Origin: Bursaphelenchus xylophilus | Lineage: Eukaryota; Nematoda; Chromadorea; Rhabditida; Aphelenchoididae | Assembly: GCA_904066235.2 (NCBI GenBank) | Contig: CAJFCV020000002.1 | Location: forward strand, 9,300,001-9,364,000 | Reading direction: 5' to 3' | DNA length: 64,000 bases | Shown here: piece after piece, positions 11,222 to 22,677 of the stretch | Position numbering within the stretch: the stretch's first letter is position 1 | Layout of the letters: the number at the start of each line of letters is the position of its first letter | Notes under the pieces: model-generated | The model's input: the letters and a program-made list of their open reading frames with translations, nothing else | What the model was told of the DNA's origin: nothing | The model's database searches: none | Translations under genes and position numbers: made by a program

Positions 11222-12647
11222 TTAGTTTCAGCGTGAAAAGGTTCAACCTGATTTCTGCTGGAGTGTTTCAAAAAAGATATTTTTTTTTCTAATGCAAGGT
11301 TGACAAAGATATAGCTAAAGCCGTGCTTCTCCTGCCCGCTCTCACAACTTTGCGTACTGTCTTGGCGGGACTATCGAGAAAAATAACTCGACTGACCCTT
11401 CAGAAGCAGAGCTTTTTTTAAAAAAAATAATTACAACTAATATTTGGCCCGCATTTACAGCAAAAAGTATGGATTTAACTTAACAACCTTCCATTGCCTT
11501 CAAGATATCCGTGACCTAAGCCCAGCTATGTGCAATTTTAAAGAAAATCTGAGCGTCGCATCTTGAGCACTTCCTCTATGAACTTCACTAGCAATTTATG
11601 CGTGAGCTCTTCAGAAGTACTCATGTTGGTTGTTGGTAAACTTTTTTTCGAAAAGAAGAGTCAGTTTCAAGAAAGGTTCGGCCGAAAAAATGAGATTAAC
11701 CGGGGAAAAAATTGCGTTTAAATGGACGATACCAACTAAAACTATTTTCTGTCGGCCATTCTGGGAATCGTTGTAATTTTGGGCTTGGTAGATGTTTTGA
11801 AGCGGAAGTTGGATACTAAGATAGTTACGGTAATATAGCGGATGCTGGCTGTGTTTTAGAACTTTAAAATGTCTATACAAAGGTATATAGTATATATTTT
11901 GTAGAGTATATTTTATTGTCATCATTTTTAATTTTTGGGCCTTGGCCAAATACACTGAAATTTTGATAATACTTGGCTTGAAAAAAAACGGTCTCCAAGT
12001 TCATACGGTAAAGACTCAAGGCTCGACTCTTGTTTTTGTAAACAGCACCCCAACTTCTACCACTCTTCCACGTGAAAATACGAACCTCTTCCTGCAAGCC
12101 ATCGCAAATTCCAAGCCTTCTAAAATTCTAATCATCCATTTTGTGCCATCCTCTGATGTGGCCATTATACGTTTTTCAAAATTCTTTTGCCAAAATCGAG
12201 CGTCATTTAACCCTTCGTTGACGATACATCATGTTTTTAATTAGCGATTACTAAGCTTTACTAACCTTTTTATTCACGGTCTAATTGAAGTTAATGGCCG
12301 GAGGGGATCTATAGTCGGGTATCGCTAACATGGGCTAAAGGAAATATATAGTAATATTCGTAAGCTGATGAAGTCAACCATTGACTTACAGCTCGTTGAA
12401 TGAGTGGAGTAAAAAATTGGCTAGGACGCGAAACTATTCTTACAATTAGAGATCTCTGTGGGCCTATCTTTGTATGTCTGAAAATCCTGACTTGCATAGA
12501 AATAGTCGAAATATTCAACGATCGTTGCATGAGGATCACTATCTTTTTTTCAACTTTTTGTAGTTAAAATGCGATTTGCCTTCCTTATCATGATGCTCAA
12601 CCTGTAACTGTCCTACCTTCTTTAAAATTTGAGTTCTTTTTTAACTA

Positions 12648-12885
12648 CAGTGTTGGACTTACGCAAATGGCAAAAAACGTACCATTTTGCATCCGGGAAG
12701 TATCAAAAAATGTAGCAAAATACCTCCCTCTCCAATAAAACAACCACGTTATGAAGGACTCGCTCTTTTCTTCACAAAAAGATATGCGCGCTTTTGATAT
12801 CGGAGTTTTTTTCACTTGAGAGAGAGAGAGTCTTTTTGCCACATTTTTCGATACTTCCCGGATACAAAATGGAAAATTTTTTTTT
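12648..12885. mobile_element. TA-type MITE, CAGTG family, 3' end decayed
   Basis: It starts CAGTGTTGGAC after TA and contains GGCAAAAAACGTACCATTTTGC and the CTACCTCCCTCTCC-like block. The right arm keeps GATACTTCCCGGAT but its tip is lost. A short GA microsatellite (near 12822) interrupts the right arm. Confidence 0.7.
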
Positions 12886-14519
12886 CAGAGCCTCTAATTA
12901 ATAAAAGTTATAGTTCAAACTTTGAAGTATGAGCTGAGACATTCAGCGATCTTTTTAGACGAGAGAGTAGACATAATAAGGAGAGCGGTCAGAGAAAAAC
13001 TTATTTCTTATTGTTAGTGATTAGTGATACCTTTCCTCTCAAAGAAAATTCTCTTGCCCTGCACACTACTCGAAAATTCTATTAAAAATTTACATCAAGC
13101 TTGATCCATCGTATTTTAAAATTCCTTAATTTCCAAATCATCAATTCGATGATTAAATCGATAATTGGAAATCGCTTAAAATCTGTAAGTGCTTTTCATA
13201 GTCTCCTTTCAAATTGAGTATTTTTAACTTCAAGTTGTTCGGCACCGTTTTCCCACAAATTGGACTTGAAATGCCTCTTTTGTCCCTTGCCGTAAAACTT
13301 TTTGCGGACATAAACCGAACACTTGGGGTTTTATGCCCCGGAATTTAATTAAAATTACTGTAAACGCTTGGACGTGGAGCAACAGACGGGATTAGAGCGG
13401 GTTTAAAATTAAACTTTTATTTTTTGTTTTGAGATTTTTGAGAGTTATGATGTTTTATCAACTTTAAATTTTAAATAAACAGTGTTTGTTTACCACCGAC
13501 CTCAGCATGATCAACAACAGTTTGTTGGGAGTTTTCTGTGAATTTTTGATTTCTTGCACTTCTATGTCTTCTTTGTTTTACATAGTTCGTCGCTGACACC
13601 ATAATGGAAAAACTTATGAGCTTTTACTTCAACCGACCACAAAGCTTCCTTAACCTTTTTCAAAGCGTCTCTGGTCATGGTGAACATACCTATGATATTT
13701 TAGGTATTCTCTATCCTCAATGAAGAAGTCATCCTCTTCTCAAACGCTTTGAAAAATCTTGTTTTGGTATCCCAGCAATTTGTCAAATTTGACATTTCTT
13801 TTTAAAATTAACGTCCGCCGGCAAGCCATGGATTCTTCATTTGGAAAACACGCGTTTTTTTAAGCCTGATTTTATGACATTTCCTTTTTGGCCTATATAA
13901 GTGCAGCAGCTTCATATTTCGCTTGTTGCCGCCGTGGATTTCAATAAAATTTGAATCCAAGCGAGTACTCCAACTGAAGAGAGCGAACAGGAAAAAAAAC
14001 GTTTTTTGGTCGACAAGGGAACTTCTATGACGTCACTGAAGTTACTTTGTTGCGATAGCTATGACGAGTAAATTTTTGATTGAGTTTTGGGTTTCAGACT
14101 CCGCCCATTACCTCGATTTTGAAAATAGGTCAACAACCGGATCGAGGTGAAAGATCGATCAGTATGACCAGTCGATGTGACCACAGGGTTATAGTAAGGG
14201 GCACTGGATATCTAGGGTAAAAGAGACTGCCGAGGGATGAATTGGAATGGGGCCCCAAAAGTGCTCCGTGGTTTCATCGGATCTTTTTTATCATAAATAT
14301 TTTGCAATGTTATTATCTGGCTAGCAATTCATATATTCAGATGTAATCTAAATAAACAATTAAGTAAGATCCACACTTCCGCTTTTGTGGGATCCAAAGA
14401 GAGCACTTCACATCAACAGGTCACCTTCGTGGGACCGAAAAGAGCACCTAACATTTAAGTACAGGGAAATTGAGAAAGGACAAGGGAAAACAGTTCACGT
14501 TGAAAAAATGGTTGTGAAA

Positions 14520-14850
14520 AGGAATGATCAAAACAATTTTTTTCGTATAATTTATTGAACTTTTAGAGAAAATGACGTGGTAAGGGACCAAGGCAGATTT
14601 TTTGAAGGGTTTTTATTTAGTACGATGTAAAAAAACAATGTGGTAAGAGGGCACCAAGGCAAACAGGGTAAAAAGGATGTATTATCATGCCATTTTAGGA
14701 CTCTTCGCCTAGATGTACTCATTTCTCGGGAGAATTTTTTGATGGATTTTTATTAGCGATATGAAGAAATGATATGGTTAGAGGGGACCAAGGAGAAAAA
14801 ATATGTAATACCATGCCATTTTAGAACTGTTCGCCTAGGTGTGCTCTTTG
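14520..14850. repeat. Diverged tandem repeat, period about 125-135 bp
   Basis: The block TGGTAAGAGGGCACCAAGG near 14642 recurs as TGGTTAGAGGGGACCAAGG near 14775. GCCATTTTAGGACT...CGCCTAGATGTACTC near 14691 recurs near 14815. A third, more diverged start is seen near 14580. No coding frame spans the units. Confidence 0.6.
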
Positions 14851-15606
14851 CTCTGATGCCCTCTTCAGATCAAGCCAAAATTTTTGATCTCTTCGAGTTT
14901 GCTTTTCATACTCTGGTTTTACTTTTTAACCTTGTTTCAAGCCTTAAGGTCATCATTCTTTTTAACATTTGTCCTTTTTCACCATCATACATATTTAATA
15001 GTACAAAGCCCACATCCTTTTTTTCATCGCAACCCCTCAAAAAAAACGAATCACCATTGGTCTTTTCACTGTAGAAAAACCCCAAATTTCATTGTCGGCG
15101 GATTCGTGGAAGAAACGTCGTCACCCTCATCTATTTAGAACCCCCTCAGGGGAGAGATCTTTTTTTCGGTTTAATTCGAAAAAGTTTTCGCCCCAGAAAG
15201 AAGTCTGTTACATACAGAAGGATGCGGGGGTTTTGTTTTTGATACATACATAGGAAATAAAGACGCTCAACTCGGATGCGTTTATCTTGTTGTCTTCTAT
15301 CGTCCAATTTTTCAATTTGTTGTTTTCTTCTGGTCAATTTATCAGCAGCGTTTTCGGATTTATGGAGGGAAATTTTTAATAAATAAAGAAATTTTTGACT
15401 GTCTCTGGAGACGAATGGACTTTTGTTAGTGACATGTTTTTTTGGCTGGAGTTTACAAATTGAAATTTCTTCCGAAGTCATCGTTTTTTAGATATGAATA
15501 TGGTAATATATAAATAGTAAATTACGCATATGTTTTTTGTAGACTAATTACCAAAAAAATTTAAAATGATGATATAAAAAACCAATAGAAGTATAACAAT
15601 TTCACT

Positions 15607-15751
15607 CAGCCTGTCGGGAAAATAATGGGGATTTGTCGCGCTTTAATTAATCTCTGTGCAACTGCAAGCCACGGCCAAGAAACTGGTGCGCGACTGTGGC
15701 TATGCGAAATAATTTTCTGCAACCAATCCTCAGTATTTTCCCGACAGCCTG
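15607..15751. mobile_element. 145-bp MITE with CTGTCGGGAAAATA ends
   Basis: CAGCCTGTCGGGAAAATAAT at the left is mirrored by TATTTTCCCGACAGCCTG at the right. A related element of about 144 bp is at 16218-16361, and solitary ends occur near 16194-16212, 17143 and 20117. Confidence 0.65.
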
Positions 15752-16217
15752 ATACTTCAGTTTTTGCTCTTTTTTAAGAGTTAAAACTGGCACGTTCTAG
15801 TCCAATCACCATACTTTTTTTTAGCTTTGTTCCCAGAATGCACCGGGAAAATCAGTTTTTAGGCAAATCTAATTCCTTTTCTGTTCGTTGAAAAGAACCT
15901 GAACGGCTTACAATCAGCTAGCTGCGTTTGGAAACGGAATTTATTTTTTTACCGTTCCTTTCTGTTGTGGTCAAATAAAGCTTATTTTTTGTATGTCCGC
16001 AGATTAATTTAAGAAAGAAAATTGTTCCACGATGTCTATTGAATACGGGTTGGCTGTGAAACAACCAGTTTCTGGCAATGCTTTTTGCAACTTCGTATCA
16101 TAAAATCTTTTTTTTTCAAAATGAGAAAGTTCCCATTCTTCCAGGAATTCTGTTTTTAGGCTTTTCGGTCTCCCAGACGCGATGAATCCACATTATTTTC
16201 CCGACACACTGATATAT

Positions 16218-16361
16218 CAGTCTGTCCGGAAAGCAATGAGCAATCTGTCGCATCAAAAATCGCATGACCGCCGAGAAAATGAACTGTCTCGCGACAAAAT
16301 CCAATTCCTTTTCACTGCGATTGGCGAGAGCGAGATTGTGCTTATTATTTCTCCGACAGTT
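16218..16361. mobile_element. 144-bp MITE with CAGTCTGTCCGG ends
   Basis: It is the second member of the CTGTCGG family, with CAGTCTGTCCGGAAAG on the left and TTTCTCCGACAG on the right. The left end abuts the inverted end of another copy across GATATAT (16211-16217), so two members inserted next to each other at a TA-rich spot. Confidence 0.6.
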
Positions 16362-16724
16362 TAATGTCTTGTCCTGCTTTTTGCAGTCAGAGTCGCTCTT
16401 CAATTCCTGCAAATTTTGGCTCAATCTTCACATATGCGATCTCTGCTTGGCCATATTTTAGGTCAGCGGCCCGTAAGAAGTTGATATCCCTGTTTTTTTG
16501 CCATCTGCCCCTTCCAGTTTAACGAACCAAACATAACGCCGCTCCTTATGTAACCCAATTTATCCTTTGTCTTCCCCCTCATTTTTGGACGTAGATTTCC
16601 GTACGCATGCATATGAGCACGAACTCTTTCGCGGTTCAAAAATTTTACGGATTCGCATTTACTGCATATGTTTTCAATTGCAAAATAATTTTAAGGTTAT
16701 TCACACACGCCTGCGAACGAAGAC

Positions 16725-17450
16725 ATGTCCAAGTCGGCCTACATTTCAGCTGCTGCAGTTGGTCTGGCGCTGGTAGCGGTTGTGGCGTTAGTAGTCGAAG
16801 ATGTACAGGTATGTTGGAAAAAAGGAGGACAAGGACTTGTGCGTTTTCTCGGGTTTTCATCGATTTCCCAGCAAAATACAGGGTCTTCCAAAAAACGTGA
16901 AGGAATGTCGGAGGCTCTTACTTTCGGCGGAGGCGGCGCAAAGACTTCGTTTTTCGAATACGTATTTTTATACGACATAAATTTTTGTCAACAAAAAAGC
17001 AAGATTTTAATGTGCAAACTGAGGTCGCTACGAGCTTCTGAAGTAGGGGCATTCATACCCCTAAAACCAGTGTTTTTCTGTTGAAAATCACCGAGAAATG
17101 TCGGGTTTTTTCGGGGTTTTCGGTAAGAAAAACTCATTATTTTTCCGACAGACTAATATAAAATTTTGATGTTCTTTATTTCATATGGTTACGTCCTTTC
17201 TTAACCGGTTTCTTCTTGACTAAAACAACTTTTGCAGGCCCAGCAAGTGGAATACATTCCCATGCCGAACCAAGCCGGCTTCTACTTCCGCCCGCGCTCC
17301 GCTTCCTTCGACTCTTCCGTGGAGCTGGGCGGAGGCCGAGTGGAGCTCCCGATTGGCTGGAATCGACGGTTCGGGAAGCGCGCCGACCGCCGACGCCGAC
17401 GTCTGGCGGTCCTGGATTCGCTGGGAGGCCGTGACTTCCTGATCCGCTGA
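16725..17450 (+). CDS. Putative neuropeptide precursor with RRFGKR motif
   Basis: Two exons, 16725-16808 and 17238-17450, encode 98 residues. Residues 5-29 form a hydrophobic signal-peptide-like segment ending near VEDVQAQQ. The mature part contains PIGWNRRFGKR followed by a dense run of arginines (ADRRRRR) and ends LAVLDSLGGRDFLIR. Gly-Lys-Arg after Arg-Phe is the classic dibasic cleavage and amidation signal of FMRFamide-like peptides, so a C-terminally amidated RRF peptide could be released. Only one such unit is present, whereas many FLP precursors carry several. An AATAAA poly(A) signal lies at 17468-17473, supporting the 3' end. The intron spans 16809-17237 and is free of intact transposons. 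I do not recognise a named family; an unrelated small secreted protein remains possible. Confidence 0.55.
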
Positions 17451-18677
17451 ACGCATTGTAAAAACAGAATAAATGTGCCGTAAACTATTTATTTGTAAAT
17501 TCATTACTTGCAACGTTTCCTATTGCGCTCCGTAGCGACGATCTCAGCCAAACAGTCTTCTTTTTTACTATCCATGTGTGTATAATTGTAATAAAAAAGG
17601 AATCCTCTCGGGCATGGGGGTGTGTTGGTTTTGGCGCGGACTCTCCGCGCTGATGGAAGCAAATGGGATTTTTTTTGTCCGGAAGACGGTGAAAATTAGA
17701 ATTTTTTTTTCTGAGTTTATGAATAAAATGTCTTACAATTGGCCTAATTTTTGTCTGAGAAAGCAAGATTTCTACAAAAAAAAAATTTTTTCGCGCGAAT
17801 GATAGAATTATGGTACTTTTCTCTCTTGCTTCCAGGGGAAGTTCCCGAAGTGGGACGCTCAGATTTTGATGAAACTTGGCACAAATTTAGAATATTTTTT
17901 TCTAAAATATATGCGAAAATCCTAGTTCGCGCTTTGCAGAAACAACCCAGATTTTTAGATCGAAAATCGGCGAAAATTTGACACTTTTTGCCGAATTTTG
18001 GCACGAAAAGTTTCATACCTACTTCTACCGTAAAGTATGTTTCCACAAAAAAAAATCAATTTTTTCCGCACGAAACTAGTAAAGTTATGGCCAAAAAGTG
18101 TTTTTCTCTCTCTGACCAGTCTCCGCGTTTAGTGTACTCTCTCGGCGGCAGGAGTCATTCAATATCTCGGCGGTGCCTGCAAAGCGCGAGCTAAAACTTT
18201 TTTCCTGCAAACGGCTGCAAAACCTATATAGTCAATTTTGACAAATAGCACTCTGCTTTCACTGTAAATACGAAAAAAAATTTGCCCGACTTCACCTTCC
18301 CCTTTTTTGTCTCTAAATTTCACTTCAAAACCGCCTCACCTTCCCTCCTCCTATCCCTTTCAAGGATCATAAAACGCGGCCCCGGCTAACCCAAATTTGA
18401 TGATTCAGAACCCAAAAAAAAATCGTTGAATGTAAATACCAAACAAACAGGAAATCGTTATCGACCAGGAACGCCCTCTCCCCGCAATATTTTGTTTAAA
18501 AGCCCTCACAATACCTGATAAGAAGGCCTTTTTTGGGGAGAAAAATTTTTGGATGGAAAATTTTAATAAAATTTTTCAATTTTAAAATTTTATTTTTCGA
18601 CTTTTTTTCAATTTGAAAATTTCCAAAAATCCAAAAAATTTCATTTTTAGAAACTAACCTCAACTTCCACACCAGCA
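17451..18677. other. Intergenic stretch with MITE remnant
   Basis: It contains the poly(A) signal of the upstream small gene, a small GC-rich hairpin near 17630-17655 (GCGCGGA/TCCGCGC), the truncated MITE at 17833-18203, and AT-rich sequence leading to the splice-like TTTTTAG just before the galectin start. No gene was seen. Confidence 0.55.
17833..18203 (+). mobile_element. Truncated MITE, CAGGGGAAGTACTCC family
   Basis: The left terminus is CAGGGGAAGTTCCCGAAG. Internal blocks continue to GCAAAGCGCGAGCTAAAACTTT, after which the right terminal repeat is missing. Confidence 0.75.
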
Positions 18678-19711
18678 ATGGGCCACAATTTCGAATTCAC
18701 CAATCCCCGCCTTCCATTCTCGATTCCCACCGCCGGAGGGCTTGATGTGAACGCCGTGATTGATGTTCGCGGCCGCCTCGACAATTACACCGCCGAATCT
18801 TTCGAAGTCGACCTCTACGACGGCAATGATATTGTCCTTCATGCGAGAGTGCGGTTCGAAAGAACCGGGCAAAAATTGGTCTTGAACACCTACGAGAAGG
18901 GCAAGTGGAAGAAGGAGGTTAGCGAGGAGGTCAAGTTGCACAATGGCGATCCCGCTCATTTGGTGATCAGAGTGACGGAGAAGAATTATTATGTGAGTTG
19001 GGAGCTTTGAAAGAGCCGAAGGGCGTCTGGTTGAGGAGAAATGAAATTTTGAAAAATTTTGTTTAGCTGAAAAATCAATGCGAAAAATTTTAATGTCATC
19101 CAATCTTGTAATGATTTCCTGTTTGCTTGGCGTTGATTCTTTTTAATTTTGAGGGGCTAAAAATCATCAAATTTTGGTTCTCTTGGCCCCGGGTTGTTCT
19201 AGGATTGCTCAATCTGTATGTTTTTCAATTTCCATCAAAATCTCGACTTTTATAGCCCAAGCATTGCCCTAAAAAATGTCAGCCAGTCTGGGAATGAACT
19301 CCTGTTTGCTTGGCGTTGATTCTTTTTAATTTTGAGGGGCTAAAAATTATCAAATTTTGGTTCTCTTGGCCCCAGGTTTGTTCTAGGATTGCTCAGTCTA
19401 TATTTTTTTCCAAGTTCCATCAAAATCCAAGCATCTAGCTTCAAACAATGCCCTGGAAAAGTCATCAATCCCCAGGCCAATTTCCGGGCTAAATCTTGAC
19501 CGCTTATAATGTCATTCTCTAGATGTATTGCTATCTTTTTCCCTTGAAAACATCTACCTTTCAGATCCTCTTCAACGGCTATCACATTGCCGACTTTGAG
19601 CATCGACTGCCAGCCAAGCACATCAACAAGTTCGAGTTGATTGGTGGAATTCGCGTTGAGTCGCTGAAGCTGGAGAACTTCCCGCATATCGAAGGACAAC
19701 CTCATCATTAA
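18678..19711 (+). CDS. Single-domain galectin (beta-galactoside-binding lectin)
   Basis: Two exons, 18678-18992 and 19565-19711, encode 153 residues, one galectin carbohydrate-recognition domain. Visible features in order are DVNAVIDVRGRLDNY, the HARVRF strand (the family motif is H-x-N-x-R, and here the Asn position is Arg), LVLNTYEKGKWKKEV (the Val-x-Asn...Trp-x-x-Glu region), and the closing strands ILFNGYHIADFEHRLP and FELIGGIRVESLKL. There is no signal peptide, as usual for galectins. The start follows a splice-like TTTTTAG. AATAAA is at 19741-19746. The intron (18993-19564) contains a direct duplication of about 183 bp. Binding to beta-galactosides is inferred from the family; the Asn-to-Arg change could alter it. 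Confidence 0.87.
19111..19475. repeat. Direct tandem duplication in galectin intron, period about 183 bp
   Basis: CCTGTTTGCTTGGCGTTGAT near 19118 recurs at 19301, and the similarity continues through GAGGGGCTAAAAATTATCAA, TTCTCTTGGCCCC and TTCTAGGATTGCTCA. The copies are close to identical in the first 130 bp, then diverge. Confidence 0.85.
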
Positions 19712-20708
19712 GACAGCTTTTTACTATGTTAATTTAACCGAATAAATTAATAGTTTTTTTTTCTAAATCTCTTCTTGGCATATTAAATGTCATCAAAAAA
19801 CGTTCTCCAATTTTTTTTCTGCAAGATCGTATCTTAATTCTTTTTATATTCTTTTGTTTCGTTTCCACTTTATTCCTGATACAACTACGGAATTATAAAG
19901 CTGATCCGCAGGCAACTCTCGGTTCTAATGCCTAAAAGTAAACAAAAGGAAACAGACGGCTTATCAGGACACTCCCTGAAAATGTGAAGGCCGTGGGGAG
20001 ATGTTTTACGATTGTGGGGGAAGAAGGAAGAACTGACTCAAAAAGTTTATAAAAATGACGCAAACGACAATGTGGAAAATAACAAGCACAATGGCGCATA
20101 GAAAAAAAATATGTACTTACCCGATAGACTGATATGTCTAAAAGGTGACGCAATCAATATTATATGGGCATTAGCACAAAAAAATATTAAAAAATGCAGC
20201 TGAAGTATAATATTACTATATGAAGCAGCCACGCGTGAAGCACAAAAATTTACATTAGTTAAAATCTGCCCAGTTTTTATACATAAGCATATATTTGTGG
20301 AGAAAGACTGTATACGGTCTCACCGGCTCTCCTGATTTTACGTACTCTTTCTCCAGATTGTCGAAAGTCTTAGCTGTGCTACGGCTTCATTTCAAAAAAT
20401 TGATCAAAATTTTGAAACGGAGTACTGAGAAAAAGATGAATTCTTTGCTGATGATACTGTTGTTCTTTTGACATGCACGGCAAAAAACCCGACCGCGTTT
20501 AGTTATCAATAAAGTATGTACACTTTTTTTCGTGTCGCATTTCCATTGCAGCAGACTGATTCTTCTAGAAGAGAATAATCATGGACTTTGAGTCATCTAA
20601 TTATTCGAAATTTCAAGGCCATGAAAGATCTTCCCATGCCAACTCACTCATCAATTTTATTTCATCTTTTCCTCACTATCTTCTGCTGCACTCTAGTTTG
20701 AAGTAAAT
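19712..20708. other. Intergenic region
   Basis: The stretch contains the galectin poly(A) signal at 19741-19746 and an isolated end of the CTGTCGG MITE family near 20117. The rest is AT-rich and shows nothing recognisable. It presumably holds the promoter of the gene starting at 20709. Confidence 0.5.
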
Positions 20709-22134
20709 ATGGTGATCGTGAAGCCAAGACTCTTCCCTTTTCTAATATTATCGACTACCTTCCTCACAACCCTTTCAATCGTACCTCGTCGGAATGATGA
20801 GAAATTAAGGCAAATCCTAAGGGACCTAGCCGTCCGCAAAGACCCTTCTCCTCTGGACGATGAGTATTTGGATTCAGAAACTCCATTGGATTTGAATTTT
20901 GAGGATATGTCGACGCTGGCGATTGTTCCCAATTGGAACTCGTTGCAAGGGCTGCCGGCTTGCCAGAAGGAGTGCAACCGAGCGTTTTCCGAAGCGATGA
21001 AAGTGGCGTTTCAAGCCGAAAACAACCAAGTCCGATTTTTTGGCGTCTGCAAGTGAGATTTGACATTTTTACGTGCCTTCTTTGGCTATTTTGGGAAGTC
21101 CGATGAAATTATTATGAGTCCAAGGTTTCTTACAATAACCCTGTTTTCAGAAACTACGAAGACGGCGTTGCTTGCCAAAACAAGTTGATCGACTGCCCTG
21201 GCCGAGATCTATTTGATGTGATGACCAGTGGCCTTCATTTTATGTGTATTGAGCAGAGAAAGGCCTTCGAGCGCGTTATCAACTGCATTGACGCCGAGAG
21301 AGTTCAAGTTCAAGCTCGTGAGTCTGCTCAAAGCCTAATTTCGGTCGATAATTTTATTAGATTGCGAGAAAGTTTGCCGGGGAAGAAATCGGCTGACAAA
21401 TTGGGCGGCGCAAAGTGGTCTGTTGGACATCTTTGGCTCCTACGACAAGGCCTCTCCCAGATTTGATGGGGAACAATTTCGAGCCGTCATGCAGGACGTC
21501 TGCGAGTAAGTTGCCAGTTTTTTGATTAGTCATCATTTTTTTCAAAAACTTCCAAACTATTTTCAGCCTCTCTAAATGTTACTTGACCTGTTTCCGGACC
21601 GATTACAACAACAAGTGCGGGAATAGTGCGGGAACTCTTCTCTCCGAAGCCATTGTTCGCCCAATGGCTGAGAGTCAGTCCGAGCCCTTGATCCAGCACA
21701 TGAGCGGGTTCATGAACTTGTTCATGCCTCATCAATGCGGGTTCTTTTTGAACAAGGACGAGCTGGATCCCCATCGGATCGACCCGCATCTCAGCGAAGC
21801 GCTGAAACGGACAGCTGATGAGGAGGGAGGGACAAACAGCAACGTTAGTCAGAATGATACTCTGGAGAATACTGACAATGTTGATCCACCGAAACATGAT
21901 CAAAACGATGGATTCGAGGGCCCGCAAACGATCGATGGGACCGATTTGGAAGACGGATTTCATGACGAGGTTGAAGAAACGACTAAAGATTTGAAGCCAC
22001 TGAAGGACCAAGGGCAAATTGAGCAAGAAGAAAAGCCACAGACAACTGCCAAGCCAGCCCATGAACCCGAAGATGACGAACATGTTGAAGAAAAATTTAC
22101 CAAGGATTACTTGGAATTGTTGCCTGAGGATTAA
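20709..22134 (+). CDS. Secreted cysteine-rich protein, CPG4-domain-like
   Basis: Four exons, 20709-21052, 21151-21317, 21361-21505 and 21567-22134, encode 407 residues. The N-terminus has a hydrophobic segment (LFPFLILSTTFLTTLSI) suggesting secretion. Cysteines occur in paired spacings: CQKEC, then VCKNYEDGVACQNK, MCIEQRK, HCEKVC, VCDLSKCYLTC and NKCG. This arrangement resembles the nematode-specific chondroitin-proteoglycan-4 (CPG4) domain. The intron at 21318-21360 is needed: it restores the frame and recovers the CEKVC cysteine pair. The last 110 or so residues are acidic, rich in Asp, Glu, Thr and Pro, and free of cysteine. That could be a flexible or glycosylated tail, but no clear Ser-Gly attachment series is seen. 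The function is unknown; for CPG-type proteins an eggshell or extracellular matrix role is known. Confidence 0.6.
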
Positions 22135-22215
22135 TGAAATTTTTTGAAGACAAAAATACACAATTTTGGAAAAAAAAATATTTTTATTCTTGGTTGAAAC
22201 TTTGAAATTTACAAC

Positions 22216-22677
22216 TTATTTCCCAACTCCGCTGAGCTTCTCCGTTCTTGCGACCATTAGAATCCACGCCTTGCTTGTGTCCAGGATCACACAGAGATTT
22301 GGATTCTTATTTCTGATGCTCGCCGAATTCCTCCATCCTTCGTCTTTTATATCGATAAATGCGGCTTCATTTCGTGCATATTGCGAGGCGAAGACGTTCC
22401 ATTGGCCGGGCTTTCGAGTCAGCAAAACATCCTGAATTTGCCGGTGCACCTCCGAAATTGAAGGGGCTTTTAGCATAACCTCGGTGCTGATGGCGAGGAG
22501 CTCCTCGCCACAAGTCCAGTCTGAAAAGAAGAGCTTAGGTGAGAAGGAAAATGAGGAGGAAATTTGGTAAGTAAAAATGTCGGAAATCTGGGGCAGGTAA
22601 GTGCTGAAGTTCGATGCTCCCGTAGAGGGTAATACTCCCACAAAAATTCCATGCAACATTGGAGCAAATATGGCCAA
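22216..22677 (-). CDS. Uncharacterised protein, start or 5' exon uncertain
   Basis: An uninterrupted frame of 153 residues reads on the minus strand. The part from about residue 54 (DWTCGEELLAISTEV) to the end (NLCVILDTSKAWILMVARTEKL) has protein-like composition. A minus-strand AATAAA at 22183-22188 lies just after the stop, supporting a real 3' end convergent with the gene at 20709-22134. A splice-like TTTTCAG directly before the codons for DWTCG makes it possible that the true gene joins here from an upstream exon and that residues 1-53 are intronic. The ATG itself lies inside a transposon remnant (22640-22865). I recognise no domain. A dynein-light-chain-like fold was considered but no diagnostic motif was found. 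Confidence 0.45.
   Translation of the reverse strand: MAIFAPMLHGIFVGVLPSTGASNFSTYLPQISDIFTYQISSSFSFSPKLFFSDWTCGEELLAISTEVMLKAPSISEVHRQIQDVLLTRKPGQWNVFASQYARNEAAFIDIKDEGWRNSASIRNKNPNLCVILDTSKAWILMVARTEKLSGVGK

Larger units (their letters stand above)
9805..16724. other. Gene-poor 6.9-kb stretch
   Basis: I found no gene with supporting splice structure or similarity. Contents are a T tract near 9970, a complete MITE at 10773-11221, a decayed relative at about 11280-11580, a TA-type MITE at 12648-12885, diverged tandem repeats at about 14520-14850, and two 145-bp CAGTCTGTCGG elements at 15607-15751 and 16218-16361. The remainder, including 11600-12640 and 13000-14500, shows only AT-rich sequence. 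Confidence 0.55.

Noticed and set aside
12822..12832. GA-repeat as a regulatory GAGA element
   Set aside because: It is a very short microsatellite inside a decayed MITE arm with no gene nearby.
21318..21466. Read-through frame in the CPG4-like gene (RESAQSLISVDNFIRL ... RQGLSQI)
   Set aside because: Using the 43-nt intron 21318-21360 instead gives a frame with the CEKVC cysteine pair and continuation to the last exon, so the read-through is an intron shadow.
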